A stretch of 38,060 nt of DNA from a virus. Of this stretch, positions 8,312 to 16,909 are shown piece by piece. The stretch spans positions 1-38,060 of the IMG/VR virus record IMGVR_UViG_3300032053_000212; one strand, given 5' to 3'. Under the pieces are notes generated by a model, which saw nothing but the letters and a program-made list of their open reading frames with translations, was not told the DNA's origin and did no database searches. The position numbers and the translations under genes are program-made. Each line of letters starts with the position of its first letter. Within the stretch, counting starts at the first letter, position 1.

Positions 8312-9975
8312 CGGCTCCCTGCGTCATCTCTGCCGGCACGGTTCTCGAGGACTTCGCTGACTACACCCAGTGGACTCAGGACACGGGTGCTTACGCACCG
8401 AAGGCCAGTTACATATCAGAGACGATCGGCAAGATTGGAGTCCAGCTATCACTTCAGGCGACAGCGGCCAGCACGACATACTACTTCTACACGAAGACCA
8501 TCAACCAGTCGTTCAACGTCTACAAGGCGAGTATCGAACTGCGAGTTTTCACCCATGCAGGATCCGTCGAGGGAGGGGCAGCAAGGCTGAGCGTCGAGCT
8601 TTCCTCGACCACAAACTGGTCGAAGAAGTTCAGCTATGTCACTACGTACTGCCTTAAGGCCGGCTGGACGCACATCCGCATCATCGAGAACGAGTGGACG
8701 AACACTGGTGGCGAGTCGTGGTCGAACACAATGCTGCGCTTGCGGATTGGAGCGAAGCCGCTCGTCACGGGCATGATGCCGAAAATCGATCTGGACTCGC
8801 TCATCGGTGGCATCCAGACCACGCCGGCCGTCTGCCTCTCGTTCTACGACACCTTCCGCACCCACGTCACCGACTGCCTCCCGCTCGTTGCTGCCAGGGG
8901 CTGGAAGGCGAGCTTCGGCATCGACCCCTCAGACCTGTGGTCCGACACGCGCTACACCCAGGAGGACATCGACGCCTTGAAGGCTGCGGGATGGTGGCCG
9001 TTCTTCGCGGCTAACCAAGTCGAGACGTTGAACATGGACGGCTACGGCTATAGCGGCCTCTCCCACACGAGCGTCACGATAATGGGCGCACGAGTCATGG
9101 ATGCGGCAATCACCGCCAACCTGCACTACTTTATGACGCACGGCTATGGTGGCAGTGGCAGCGTGTTCATCGGCGGCGGCGGCAACGTCAACCGAGACGA
9201 GCTTCAGGAGCTCTATCGGGTGCTGGAGAAGCACCACTGCAAGATGCTCTTCCAGACGCCAGCGACAGCGCTCACCACCTCTCCTGGCTACACTCTCAAC
9301 GCACATCCCATCGATGACCCATATCGAGTAGCCCAGTTTGCGCTCGGTGGGGAGACTCTTGCGACGGCGAAGTCCTACGTCGATTGGGCCGTATCTCACG
9401 GCCAGATGGTCAACTTCGATGTGCAGCAGTTGGTGGCGAGCAGCCCTGGAACCTGGGACTGGCTGGCCTCCGACTACGTCGCCCTGCTCGACTACATCGA
9501 ATCGCTCGGCGTGGCCGTGATGACGTTCCCTGAGTGGTATGCCTTCGCCGCTGATTTCCCGGTCTACGCGCCGACGCTGGACTACCCGGCGCACGTCACC
9601 CTCGGTAATATTAACCTTAATGACCAAATCAACTACTTTGTCGACTCTGTAGGTATGAATCTCGGGCAACCCCAAACTACTTGGGAAGAGACCGTTAGTT
9701 ACTCAGGGGCTATCAATCAGCAAATAAATGTCAGTCGCAAATCACTTGTCATGGTGACGATTCCTATGTGGGTCGTCGGCACCTCAATCTCCAACCTCAG
9801 TTCGCTGCTCAACGCCCTGTGGGTCGAGGTAGACAAGGCGAGCAACACCCTCGCGGTCGATGGCGAGATTCACAACATCGTCTACTCGACCAGACCAGAG
9901 ACGCTGGAGAGGGATAATGTCTATGAGAACCAGTACCGCGCGTACTTCACACTGACTCTGATGAGGACTCCCTAA
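8308..9975 (+). CDS. Fusion: beta domain + deacetylase-like domain + second distal-tail domain
   Basis: A 555-residue protein that starts at TTG in a TTGA overlap, with GAGG five bases upstream. Residues 1-165 look like a beta-sandwich carbohydrate-binding domain. Residues about 172-405 resemble a polysaccharide deacetylase/NodB-type barrel: a first strand CLSFYDT in place of the usual TFDDG, later HYFMTHGYGG (about 271-280) and MTFPEWYAF (about 408-416). The metal-binding triad is not clearly intact, so it may bind rather than cut sugar. Residues about 430-555 repeat the preceding Dit-like protein. It is likely a tail-tip component that touches cell-surface glycans. Confidence 0.7.
   Translation: MTAPCVISAGTVLEDFADYTQWTQDTGAYAPKASYISETIGKIGVQLSLQATAASTTYYFYTKTINQSFNVYKASIELRVFTHAGSVEGGAARLSVELSSTTNWSKKFSYVTTYCLKAGWTHIRIIENEWTNTGGESWSNTMLRLRIGAKPLVTGMMPKIDLDSLIGGIQTTPAVCLSFYDTFRTHVTDCLPLVAARGWKASFGIDPSDLWSDTRYTQEDIDALKAAGWWPFFAANQVETLNMDGYGYSGLSHTSVTIMGARVMDAAITANLHYFMTHGYGGSGSVFIGGGGNVNRDELQELYRVLEKHHCKMLFQTPATALTTSPGYTLNAHPIDDPYRVAQFALGGETLATAKSYVDWAVSHGQMVNFDVQQLVASSPGTWDWLASDYVALLDYIESLGVAVMTFPEWYAFAADFPVYAPTLDYPAHVTLGNINLNDQINYFVDSVGMNLGQPQTTWEETVSYSGAINQQINVSRKSLVMVTIPMWVVGTSISNLSSLLNALWVEVDKASNTLAVDGEIHNIVYSTRPETLERDNVYENQYRAYFTLTLMRTP
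9595..9972 (+). repeat. Second copy of the distal-tail domain (protein-level duplication of 7886-8308)
   Basis: Aligned by eye, the two copies share INLN, FV, PQTTW, SYSG, VTIPMWVVG, SNL, NIVYSTRPE, LER, VYE, RAYFTL and LMR in the same order with little gap, near 60% identity. DNA similarity is lower, so the duplication is not recent. Both copies change from AT-richer to GC-richer DNA part-way through the domain. Confidence 0.85.
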
Positions 9976-12900
9976 TGGCAGTTCCGACCGTAACAGGATT
10001 AGATCCGGCTAGCGGCCCCGAAGGGACGCTCGTCGTCATAACCGGTACCGACTTCCTCGAGGATGCCTCGGCGGTTCACTTCGGCACGTACTCAGCAGGC
10101 CTAGAGTATTCCGTCATTAGCGATACCCAGATCTCCTGCATCGTTCCGGCAGGCACCGGCACGGTGACCGTAAAGGTCACGACCTCTGGCGGACAGAACT
10201 CCTCAGGCGCCTCGTTCATCTATTCGAGCTATGAAGGCGGCTCCGGTTCAGCTCCCACGGTCACCAGTGTGACCCCGAACAGCAGTGCCTATTTCGATGG
10301 CCACGGTACCGATCAAGTAGCTATAGTTGGTACTGGCTTCACTACCGCCAGGGCAGTCTACTTCGGCCCCACCCTGGTGACCGCTGTACAGGCGACCTTC
10401 AACGTCGTGAGTTCGACGCAGATCACCGCGTGGGCGCCGCAGGGCGAGGCCGGCGTGCAGGCCTACGTCTTCGTGGAAACGAACTACGGCACTAACTCCA
10501 ACCTCGACACAGCCAACGATTTCATGTACCCGGCGAGCGCCGTGCCGACCTTGACCAGCGTGGTGCCGGCCAGCGGCTTCCCTGGCGACGAAATCGTCCT
10601 CACCGGCACCAACTTCAGCGAGGCGACCTACGTCAGTTGGGGCACCCTGTACGCTGGCTTCCGCATCGACTCCTCGACCGTGATTCGCGCCACCGTACCA
10701 GGCGACCAGACGTTCCTTGGCAGCGCGGTCAACGTCTACGTCAGCAACCCTTGGGGGATCTCCGCGGATACCCGCACGTTCACCTACGGCGCCCTGGTGG
10801 CGAAGAACCTGAAGACCAGCGTCAGCCTGTCGGACGGCTTTGTCCTCGGCAAGACTCCCAACGACAGTTGGGGCGTCAAGGGATCGCCCTTCACGGTCAC
10901 GGCCACGCTCTCGGCGGCCTACAGCGGGATGCCTAGCGGATCGGTTGACTCGACGTGGTATCGTCTTGACAATGGAAACGACGTCAAGTACGTCTCGGGA
11001 TTCTCGGTCACCGGCGCGGGTTCGCACAAGCTCGAGTACTGGTCGGTCGGCAAGGATGGCTACGTCGAGCCGACAAACGTCGGCTACATCAACATCGTCG
11101 GCACAAAGACCATCAACCTTTCCGCGACGCCGACGATCGGTGCCATCGTCTTCTCCTGGGATCCCATCGGCATTCCAGGCGAGTCCTATCTGGTGTTCAT
11201 CGAGGCCGACCCGAATCCCGCGCCGCCACCGCCGGCGTACGCCACCACCGGCACGAGTCTCACCTATCAGTTCGACTACGGTTCCTCGGCGGTGTACTGC
11301 CGGCTCAAGACCGTCGATCCTGATGGCACCATCTCGGGCTACTCTGCCACGGTCGGCCCGGTGTCGTCGCTTCAGAGCGTCGCCACCGACATCGCTGACG
11401 ATGCCATCACCGGCGCGAAGATGGCTCCCAGCATCATGCCGCCGCACATCGAGAGTTCGTTGCCGGTGCTGCCCAACGACGAGTACCCGACCGGCTCCTT
11501 GGTCTATCTGACCACCGACAAGCGGCTCTATCGCAACGACGGCGGCGGCCCGAACACGAACACGCACACCAACAAGGCGACGTGGTACGACCGCTCGGGA
11601 TCGGGTAACAACGGCACACTCAACAGCTTCGGATACACCGAGGCCAGCGGCTGGGACGGCGTCGGCATGGGCGGCGACCTTTACGCGCTCCAGTTCGGAG
11701 GCACCGACGACCGCGTGAACCTGACGCCGATCCAGCAGTTCACCGACAAGGTGTGGACAATGGAGTTCTGGGTGCGGAACCTGAACGCCGCAGCGACGCA
11801 GTTCCTCGGCTTCTTCGGGCAGGCGGGAGCGACCACCTATGTCGGACTCAACATTTCTGCGGGGAACCGCCCGTCGATGGGGGTCAAGAGTACCTCGGGA
11901 ACGACGCTCTTCTCGCCGTCCTCTGGCTACTATCCCTTCTACGACGGCCTCTGGCATCACGTTGTCGGCTGCGGCGACGGGACGTATTTCCGCTGCTACT
12001 TGGATGGTGTGCAGTGCGGGACCGATACAGCCTTCGACGGGGGCACTTTCAACACCGCTGACATAGCGACCCTCGGACGCAGCGAGTTGGCGACTCCCGC
12101 AGCCTACTTCACGGGCAGCATGGCGGCGGTGCGCGTCTATGACCGCTGCCTGAGCGCAGCCGAAGTCGCCGCTCAGAGTGCGCTGGGACCGACGAGTCCG
12201 AACTACTCCACCTCAAGCCTCATCCTCGACCTGAACGCGAAGCGTGCGCTGTTGAGCAACGCCTGGACCCCGGTAATCGACGCCGCCGAGATGGACGGCA
12301 TCATCTCGGGCAACCTCATCCAAGGCAACAGCATCACCGCCGGCCAGATGTCAGTTGGGGCTATCGGGGCTGGCGAAATCGCCGCCAACGCTGTCTACGC
12401 CAAGCACCTCATCGTGGCCGACTACGAGAACCTCATCCCGAATGCCAACAGTGAGGTCGTCCCGACCTACACGAGGGACGCGAGTATCACCAGCGCCGAC
12501 GTGGAGTTCCGCGGCGTCGCCACCGGCGACCCCTACCGAGGACTCAACCAGCGCCGCATCTCCGGCATCGCGGCCGGCACCGTACAGACGATCGCCCTGT
12601 GCAACCCGGTGCCGTGCAAGGGAACCGACTGGTTCCACTTCTATGCCATGACGAAGTGCCAGTCAGATCAGAGTCCTTGGGGCGGCCGGGTCCAGATTGT
12701 CGGCATGTCGTGCAACTCCTCGGGCGTGTTCACCGACGTGGACAGCGCCGAGTCGAGTTGGCAGTCGAGTACTACTTACACCGAACGCACAATCGACTAC
12801 AACGTGGCTGCTCACGGCGCGACTGTCACCTACGTCCAAGCGCGGCTCTCCGCGAGTTCGGCTTACAACGTGTACGTCGATTTCGATGAACTCCTGTTCC

Positions 12901-14174
12901 GCAAGAAGGTCGGCGGCACGCTCGTCGTGGAAGGCTCCATCGTTGCCGATCACATAGAGAGCAACACCCTGGTCGCGACGAAGATAAGTGGCGGCGAGAT
13001 ATACGGCGGCAAGATCACCGGCGCCACTGTGAACGTCGAGAGCGAGCTCTTGATGGGCACCGCCACCGAAAACGGCACCATCACCTTGGCCGGTAGTGCC
13101 GGGAAGACGGGCCTACTGCGAACCACGTCTGTGGCAAATGTCCCGCGAATCGAACTTCAGAGTGGGGCTTACGCTGGCTATCTCAAGCTGTTCACTGGTC
13201 TGGAAACTGGCGCGGAGGGCAAGCTGTATGTCACCGGCAACGCCACGTCGGGGACAGTCGCTCTTGAGAGTCCTGAGTACAGCACCTATGGCGGTATTGA
13301 CCTCTCCCTCTACGATTCCACCACCTCCAAGTACGCTCTTTTGGGTGGGGCATCCAGGGACGACAACACGACTACGCGGATTCGCGTTGACGCAGATGGT
13401 AAGTACATCGAACTTCAGTCTCCGACCATCGATGTCGGTAACGAAACGGTTCAGCCCACAGCGGTCAACGTCTACGGCCCAGTCTTCATTCCCAAGTTGC
13501 AGCCGTCCTATGACCACGCCATCTTTGACGAGTGCGACTTCATGCTCCCAGCAGGAGCCTACATCGACAAGACGGTCGGGCGCTCCTGGTACATGCAGGA
13601 GTTCGGTGACGCGACGCCGACGATGACCAGTATCGCGGTCCAAAACCATCCCGGCGTAGCGAAGTTCACGACCGGCACCAGTTCGACCACGGGCTACCAA
13701 GTCCAGACGAGTGCCCTGGCGATGGAGGCCATCGTAGGCGACTTCTGCGAGTTCGTCTTCAGGCTCCCGTATCTCACTTCGACTCAACAGATGGTCTATT
13801 TGGGCTTCATGGATCAGTTCTCTGGTTCTGCTCCGACCAAGGGCGCCTATGTGCTCATGGGATACCACTCGGGCGATGGTGGATATAGGTTCGTCGCCTC
13901 GAGCAACGCCACGGCTGGGACTACTCGTGTCACTGCCGCCGTTGGCGACACGGGCGTCTGGTGGAAGCTTCGCATCGAGATAGGGGCGACCTTGCACCCG
14001 ACGTTCACGCTGTTGAAGAACGGTGCAGCTACAGCTTGGGAAGAATACGAAGTAGCCACCGCCGTCAGTGCTAGCTACGGTCACGGTTTCTGCCAGTTTT
14101 CAGGTTCCGCGACTCCACAGAACAACCTTGATATGGACTACATGAACTACTATCTGGTCCCGAGAGATCGCTGA
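9975..14174 (+). CDS. Large tail-tip adhesin with IPT/TIG repeats and LamG-like domain
   Basis: A 1399-residue protein in a TAATG overlap. Three IPT/TIG beta domains lie at about 4-87, 93-188 and 189-273, each starting PT-x-T-x-(L/V)-x-P and containing ITGTDF/VGTGF/LTGTNF. A further beta region (about 275-480, fibronectin-like in part) leads to a LamG/concanavalin-like domain (about 530-735) with WTMEFWVRN and DGLWHHVVGC. Next comes a fibre-like ISGNLIQGNSITAGQ...GEIAANAV stretch (about 775-810), then beta-rich segments, and a final ligand-binding-like domain (about 1185-1399). It is the likely receptor-binding protein. The DNA is markedly GC-rich relative to the tape measure gene. Confidence 0.8.
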   Translation: MAVPTVTGLDPASGPEGTLVVITGTDFLEDASAVHFGTYSAGLEYSVISDTQISCIVPAGTGTVTVKVTTSGGQNSSGASFIYSSYEGGSGSAPTVTSVTPNSSAYFDGHGTDQVAIVGTGFTTARAVYFGPTLVTAVQATFNVVSSTQITAWAPQGEAGVQAYVFVETNYGTNSNLDTANDFMYPASAVPTLTSVVPASGFPGDEIVLTGTNFSEATYVSWGTLYAGFRIDSSTVIRATVPGDQTFLGSAVNVYVSNPWGISADTRTFTYGALVAKNLKTSVSLSDGFVLGKTPNDSWGVKGSPFTVTATLSAAYSGMPSGSVDSTWYRLDNGNDVKYVSGFSVTGAGSHKLEYWSVGKDGYVEPTNVGYINIVGTKTINLSATPTIGAIVFSWDPIGIPGESYLVFIEADPNPAPPPPAYATTGTSLTYQFDYGSSAVYCRLKTVDPDGTISGYSATVGPVSSLQSVATDIADDAITGAKMAPSIMPPHIESSLPVLPNDEYPTGSLVYLTTDKRLYRNDGGGPNTNTHTNKATWYDRSGSGNNGTLNSFGYTEASGWDGVGMGGDLYALQFGGTDDRVNLTPIQQFTDKVWTMEFWVRNLNAAATQFLGFFGQAGATTYVGLNISAGNRPSMGVKSTSGTTLFSPSSGYYPFYDGLWHHVVGCGDGTYFRCYLDGVQCGTDTAFDGGTFNTADIATLGRSELATPAAYFTGSMAAVRVYDRCLSAAEVAAQSALGPTSPNYSTSSLILDLNAKRALLSNAWTPVIDAAEMDGIISGNLIQGNSITAGQMSVGAIGAGEIAANAVYAKHLIVADYENLIPNANSEVVPTYTRDASITSADVEFRGVATGDPYRGLNQRRISGIAAGTVQTIALCNPVPCKGTDWFHFYAMTKCQSDQSPWGGRVQIVGMSCNSSGVFTDVDSAESSWQSSTTYTERTIDYNVAAHGATVTYVQARLSASSAYNVYVDFDELLFRKKVGGTLVVEGSIVADHIESNTLVATKISGGEIYGGKITGATVNVESELLMGTATENGTITLAGSAGKTGLLRTTSVANVPRIELQSGAYAGYLKLFTGLETGAEGKLYVTGNATSGTVALESPEYSTYGGIDLSLYDSTTSKYALLGGASRDDNTTTRIRVDADGKYIELQSPTIDVGNETVQPTAVNVYGPVFIPKLQPSYDHAIFDECDFMLPAGAYIDKTVGRSWYMQEFGDATPTMTSIAVQNHPGVAKFTTGTSSTTGYQVQTSALAMEAIVGDFCEFVFRLPYLTSTQQMVYLGFMDQFSGSAPTKGAYVLMGYHSGDGGYRFVASSNATAGTTRVTAAVGDTGVWWKLRIEIGATLHPTFTLLKNGAATAWEEYEVATAVSASYGHGFCQFSGSATPQNNLDMDYMNYYLVPRDR

Positions 14175-15904
14175 TGGCTTACACGAACCTCAAGGACGGC
14201 GGCCTGCACTGCAAGATCGGGGAGACGGCCTGGGGCACTGGGGGCACCGACGCCATCGATCTCGTCCACGAGCTCCAGTTCGACTCGACCATCAACGGCA
14301 GTGGTTCGGCGTCCTTTTGGATCGAGGTAGCAGATCCGTTTAGCGTCGGTATGTCCTACCTTCGTCATGGTTCGCGGGTGAACATCTACCACACCGTGGA
14401 CGCCGTCACGACCTACCTGTACAAGGGCTTCATCATCAGCGACCCGCGGCGCGCGATCGCTGCCCAGAACGCACGCGTGTTCGTGGAGTGCGGCGGCGTC
14501 TTGGAGGTTGCCAAGTGGCGCACCGACTGCGCCTTCCTCTTCACCGATTGCGATGCCTCTGAGTGGGTCATTAACAAGCGCAACAACAAGGTCTACAGCG
14601 TTTCCAACGACGACTGCCTCGAGATCTCCGTCGAGAAGGGCGAGAAGGTTCCCAGCAACGGTATGGGCGGCATCGTCGGCTACGTCGCCTACCTGGGCGC
14701 ACAGTACATGGGTGGCGCGGACACCAACCAGCGCAACCTCATCAAGCGCATCGACGGACAGGTGACCACTCGGCTGGGCGACGATATGCGTGCCAAACTC
14801 TTGGTTGCCGATTCCTACACCGACTCCCGCGACATCTCCTCCTACTCGTCCATCAAGACGTGGGGAGACGTCGAGCCAGAGCGCCATCTAAACCAGAAGT
14901 ACTTCGATAGCAACTCCTTCTGGAATCCCTCTGGAGTAGGCAGGCGGTATCTCGCCCTGGCTCTGTACTGCCTCGACGTGACTGGAGGCAACAGCCTCAT
15001 GTCTGCGGATCGTTCCGTCCGTATAGACTACCCTCGCGTCTACACGGGCACCATCAGCCGCCGCATCGATGAGGCGATGGTCGAGATCGCTGACTGGGTG
15101 GGCCTGCATCAGGCTGCCGTGTCGACCACTATCAGGAGCGTCATCCCCAACCTCGTAGCGCGTCCCTACTGCGACCCGGTGAGCGCTATCAACCAGTTCG
15201 GCGTCCAAGCGGAGATCCTTGTCGAGTGGGGCTGGTGGCCGAGCCGCAGCACCAACCAGATCGAGTTCCGAGCCCGTGAACTCCTCATCGGAGAGGCCGC
15301 TCGCATCGCCTCCGGTCGTTGTTACACGATCGACTCCACCGTTCCCGGCATCTCCTGGGACGTCCGTCCGCATCCTGAAGACGGCATGGGCGATACACGC
15401 GCCGTACGCTTGATCTACGGTATGCTAGGACGCCATTCAGACTTTCCCGCTGGAACGCCGGCTGCCGCCATCGGGCCTGGAGATCCCGGCTTCAGCAACG
15501 TGCGTGGCCCGTTCCAGGGTTCGACGGCCTGTGTGACGACGGTCGACTTCAGCGGTCGCAACTTCTCTGGTGAACACGCCCGCCGCATCGCCAGGAATCT
15601 GGGCCGCCAACTGGGCAACGCGGAAAAGTCTACCGGCACGGTAATCTCGAACGTGACCGAGCCGGGTTCCTCTGGACTCATCAAGTCCTCCAACTCCACC
15701 GCCTTCCCGTGGCCGTATATTCAGGGCGGCGACTTCGTGAAGTGTAGTCAGGACGCCGACGTGAAGCCCCTCGTGGTTACCCGAGCGAGCGTGAACGTGG
15801 ACACAGAGACGGTGGAACTCGAAGTAGGTATGCCCGCGGATACATTGATGCGACAGTTCGAGGCCGCTGGTAGCGTAAAGCGTGCGAAGCTCCATCGTAG
15901 GTAG
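14174..15904 (+). CDS. Tail hub / minor tail protein
   Basis: A 576-residue protein in a TGATG overlap with the adhesin. The N-terminal half has the beta-rich start of tail hub (Tal/gp27-like) proteins: ELQFDSTINGSGSASFWIE, then a Tyr-Lys-Gly-Phe-Ile segment near residue 80. The C-terminal half ends with strands TRASVNVDTETVELEVG (about 540-556), common in proteins that compute a local coordinate or hub ring. Cysteines are scattered, with no metal-binding pattern. No peptidase motif was seen. Its position as the last large tail gene before the holin-like gene supports a baseplate/tip role; the exact family is not certain. Confidence 0.6.
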   Translation: MAYTNLKDGGLHCKIGETAWGTGGTDAIDLVHELQFDSTINGSGSASFWIEVADPFSVGMSYLRHGSRVNIYHTVDAVTTYLYKGFIISDPRRAIAAQNARVFVECGGVLEVAKWRTDCAFLFTDCDASEWVINKRNNKVYSVSNDDCLEISVEKGEKVPSNGMGGIVGYVAYLGAQYMGGADTNQRNLIKRIDGQVTTRLGDDMRAKLLVADSYTDSRDISSYSSIKTWGDVEPERHLNQKYFDSNSFWNPSGVGRRYLALALYCLDVTGGNSLMSADRSVRIDYPRVYTGTISRRIDEAMVEIADWVGLHQAAVSTTIRSVIPNLVARPYCDPVSAINQFGVQAEILVEWGWWPSRSTNQIEFRARELLIGEAARIASGRCYTIDSTVPGISWDVRPHPEDGMGDTRAVRLIYGMLGRHSDFPAGTPAAAIGPGDPGFSNVRGPFQGSTACVTTVDFSGRNFSGEHARRIARNLGRQLGNAEKSTGTVISNVTEPGSSGLIKSSNSTAFPWPYIQGGDFVKCSQDADVKPLVVTRASVNVDTETVELEVGMPADTLMRQFEAAGSVKRAKLHRR

Positions 15905-15940
15905 AGGTTCATTATCTAAGCAAGAAGAGGGGGTGACAAT

Positions 15941-16156
15941 ATGACAGGTTGGAAGCGTTTGCTGTGGACCCTCGGCCTCGCGGCCGTCTGGGCGTTCCTC
16001 GGCGCGATGGCTGTCCTTCAGTGGGACATCTTCTCCATCGGCACGACCGAGATCCAGGCCATCGTTACTGCTGTAATTACGGCGGTCGGTATGGCAGCGA
16101 CGAACTACCTGGCCCCCTGGATCCCTCAGTATGGTATTGGATCTAAGACCGAGTAG
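15941..16156 (+). CDS. Holin-like small membrane protein
   Basis: This 71-residue protein has two predicted membrane segments (about 8-28 and 37-59), a short positively charged N-terminus and a charged tail, the usual look of a class II holin. It is the last gene of the plus-strand unit, with an AGAGGGGG ribosome binding site 7 bases before the ATG and a strong hairpin 11 bases after the stop. No endolysin follows it. Other small phage membrane proteins could look the same. Confidence 0.6.
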   Translation: MTGWKRLLWTLGLAAVWAFLGAMAVLQWDIFSIGTTEIQAIVTAVITAVGMAATNYLAPWIPQYGIGSKTE

Positions 16157-16166
16157 GTTCTAAAAT

Positions 16167-16211
16167 GTGGGAGTGGGGGTAGGACGATCGGGCGCGTCTC
16201 TCCACTCCCAC
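16167..16211. terminator. Bidirectional terminator between convergent units
   Basis: GTGGGAGTGG (16167-16176) pairs perfectly with CCACTCCCAC (16202-16211); GACG and CGTC inside the loop can add an inner stem. The plus strand continues with TCTTTT, and AAAA at 16162-16165 gives a U-run for the minus strand. It separates the stop of the holin-like gene from the end of the minus-strand genes. Confidence 0.9.
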
Positions 16212-16219
16212 TCTTTTGC

Positions 16220-16495
16220 TCAATCGTAGAGGCCTTCAGGAATTGTTAAAGGTCCTAGCTCCCAATTCTTTCGAGGGGCTGTAAACTTGAGCGTTTCAAA
16301 TGGAATATAGGTTCCGGGACCTTCTTCCCATAAAGGGATCATTGCAGATGAAGCTACAGGGATCTCATAGGTCCTCGTATTGGGATGTATGGCTCTAATC
16401 TGCCCTCTGATGATGATTAGCAGGTTCTTGCCGTCCCAACCCCAAGTACCGCAGTGGCATGGATAACTCTGCGAAAGGACGTAGTCTAGCAGCAT
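16220..16495 (-). CDS. Hypothetical protein, start uncertain
   Basis: A 91-residue product from the first available ATG; not recognised. It contains a CHCG motif near residue 13-16 and Trp/Pro-rich beta-like segments. No good ribosome binding site precedes this ATG. The same frame stays open for another 38 codons upstream, right back to the TGA of the HNH gene, with no ATG, GTG or TTG in it. The protein may therefore be longer and start at a rare codon, or the gene may be decayed at its 5' end. It is the last gene of the minus-strand block. Confidence 0.5.
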   Translation of the reverse strand: MLLDYVLSQSYPCHCGTWGWDGKNLLIIIRGQIRAIHPNTRTYEIPVASSAMIPLWEEGPGTYIPFETLKFTAPRKNWELGPLTIPEGLYD

Positions 16496-16609
16496 ATCAG
16501 CATAGCTTTCGTTGAGGTGATGCCCTTGAGTTTGCCTTATTTGCCCGAATAAATGCTGTGTGCGTCTACTAAAATCATATACTCCTGCGCATGAAAAGAT
16601 TTCTCCGTC

Positions 16610-16909
16610 TCAGCTCTCTTGCCAATAAGCTCTACCCTTATTAATCATATCGCGGGTATTGTCCTTAAACGTCCCAAGAAATAGATGTTCTGGATTAACG
16701 CAGTCGGGGGTATCGCAAGTATGGCATACAAGCATATCAGGGGGTATTGGTCCTACAAAGAGTTTATAGGAAGCCCTATGTGCCAACTTCTTCTTAAAGA
16801 TTCCATATCCTTTGGAATTTAGATGCCCTGTCCAATACCAACAAGTCTCAGTCTTAGCGACTCTTTCTAAGAATATGTCCTCAGGCCACTTCATAGTCTC
16901 ATAGTCCAT
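16610..16909 (-). CDS. HNH endonuclease
   Basis: A 99-residue HNH_3-type protein. The N-terminal CWYWTG motif (23-28), H44-R45, then C62-H63, C65 and C70 with N72-P-E-H75 form the usual beta-beta-alpha metal site of free-standing phage HNH nucleases. GAGGAAC lies 4 bases before the ATG. It overlaps the helicase stop by 11 bases. Such proteins are often homing endonucleases that spread between phages, but some are packaging-linked; here the location by a helicase favours a homing type. Confidence 0.85.
   Translation of the reverse strand: MDYETMKWPEDIFLERVAKTETCWYWTGHLNSKGYGIFKKKLAHRASYKLFVGPIPPDMLVCHTCDTPDCVNPEHLFLGTFKDNTRDMINKGRAYWQES

Noticed and set aside
8929-9675. Minus-strand open frame opposite the deacetylase-like gene
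   Set aside because: Arg/Val/Asp-rich shadow with no recognisable fold and no start signal; the plus-strand frame has the duplicated Dit domain.
10248-11960. Long (570-codon) minus-strand open frame opposite the adhesin
   Set aside because: It is an antisense shadow produced by GC-rich codons; the translation is Arg/Val/Ala-rich low-complexity, has no ribosome binding site, and the plus strand encodes clear IPT/TIG domains.
13113-14084. Minus-strand open frame opposite the adhesin C-terminus
   Set aside because: Shadow frame in GC-rich coding DNA without translation signals.
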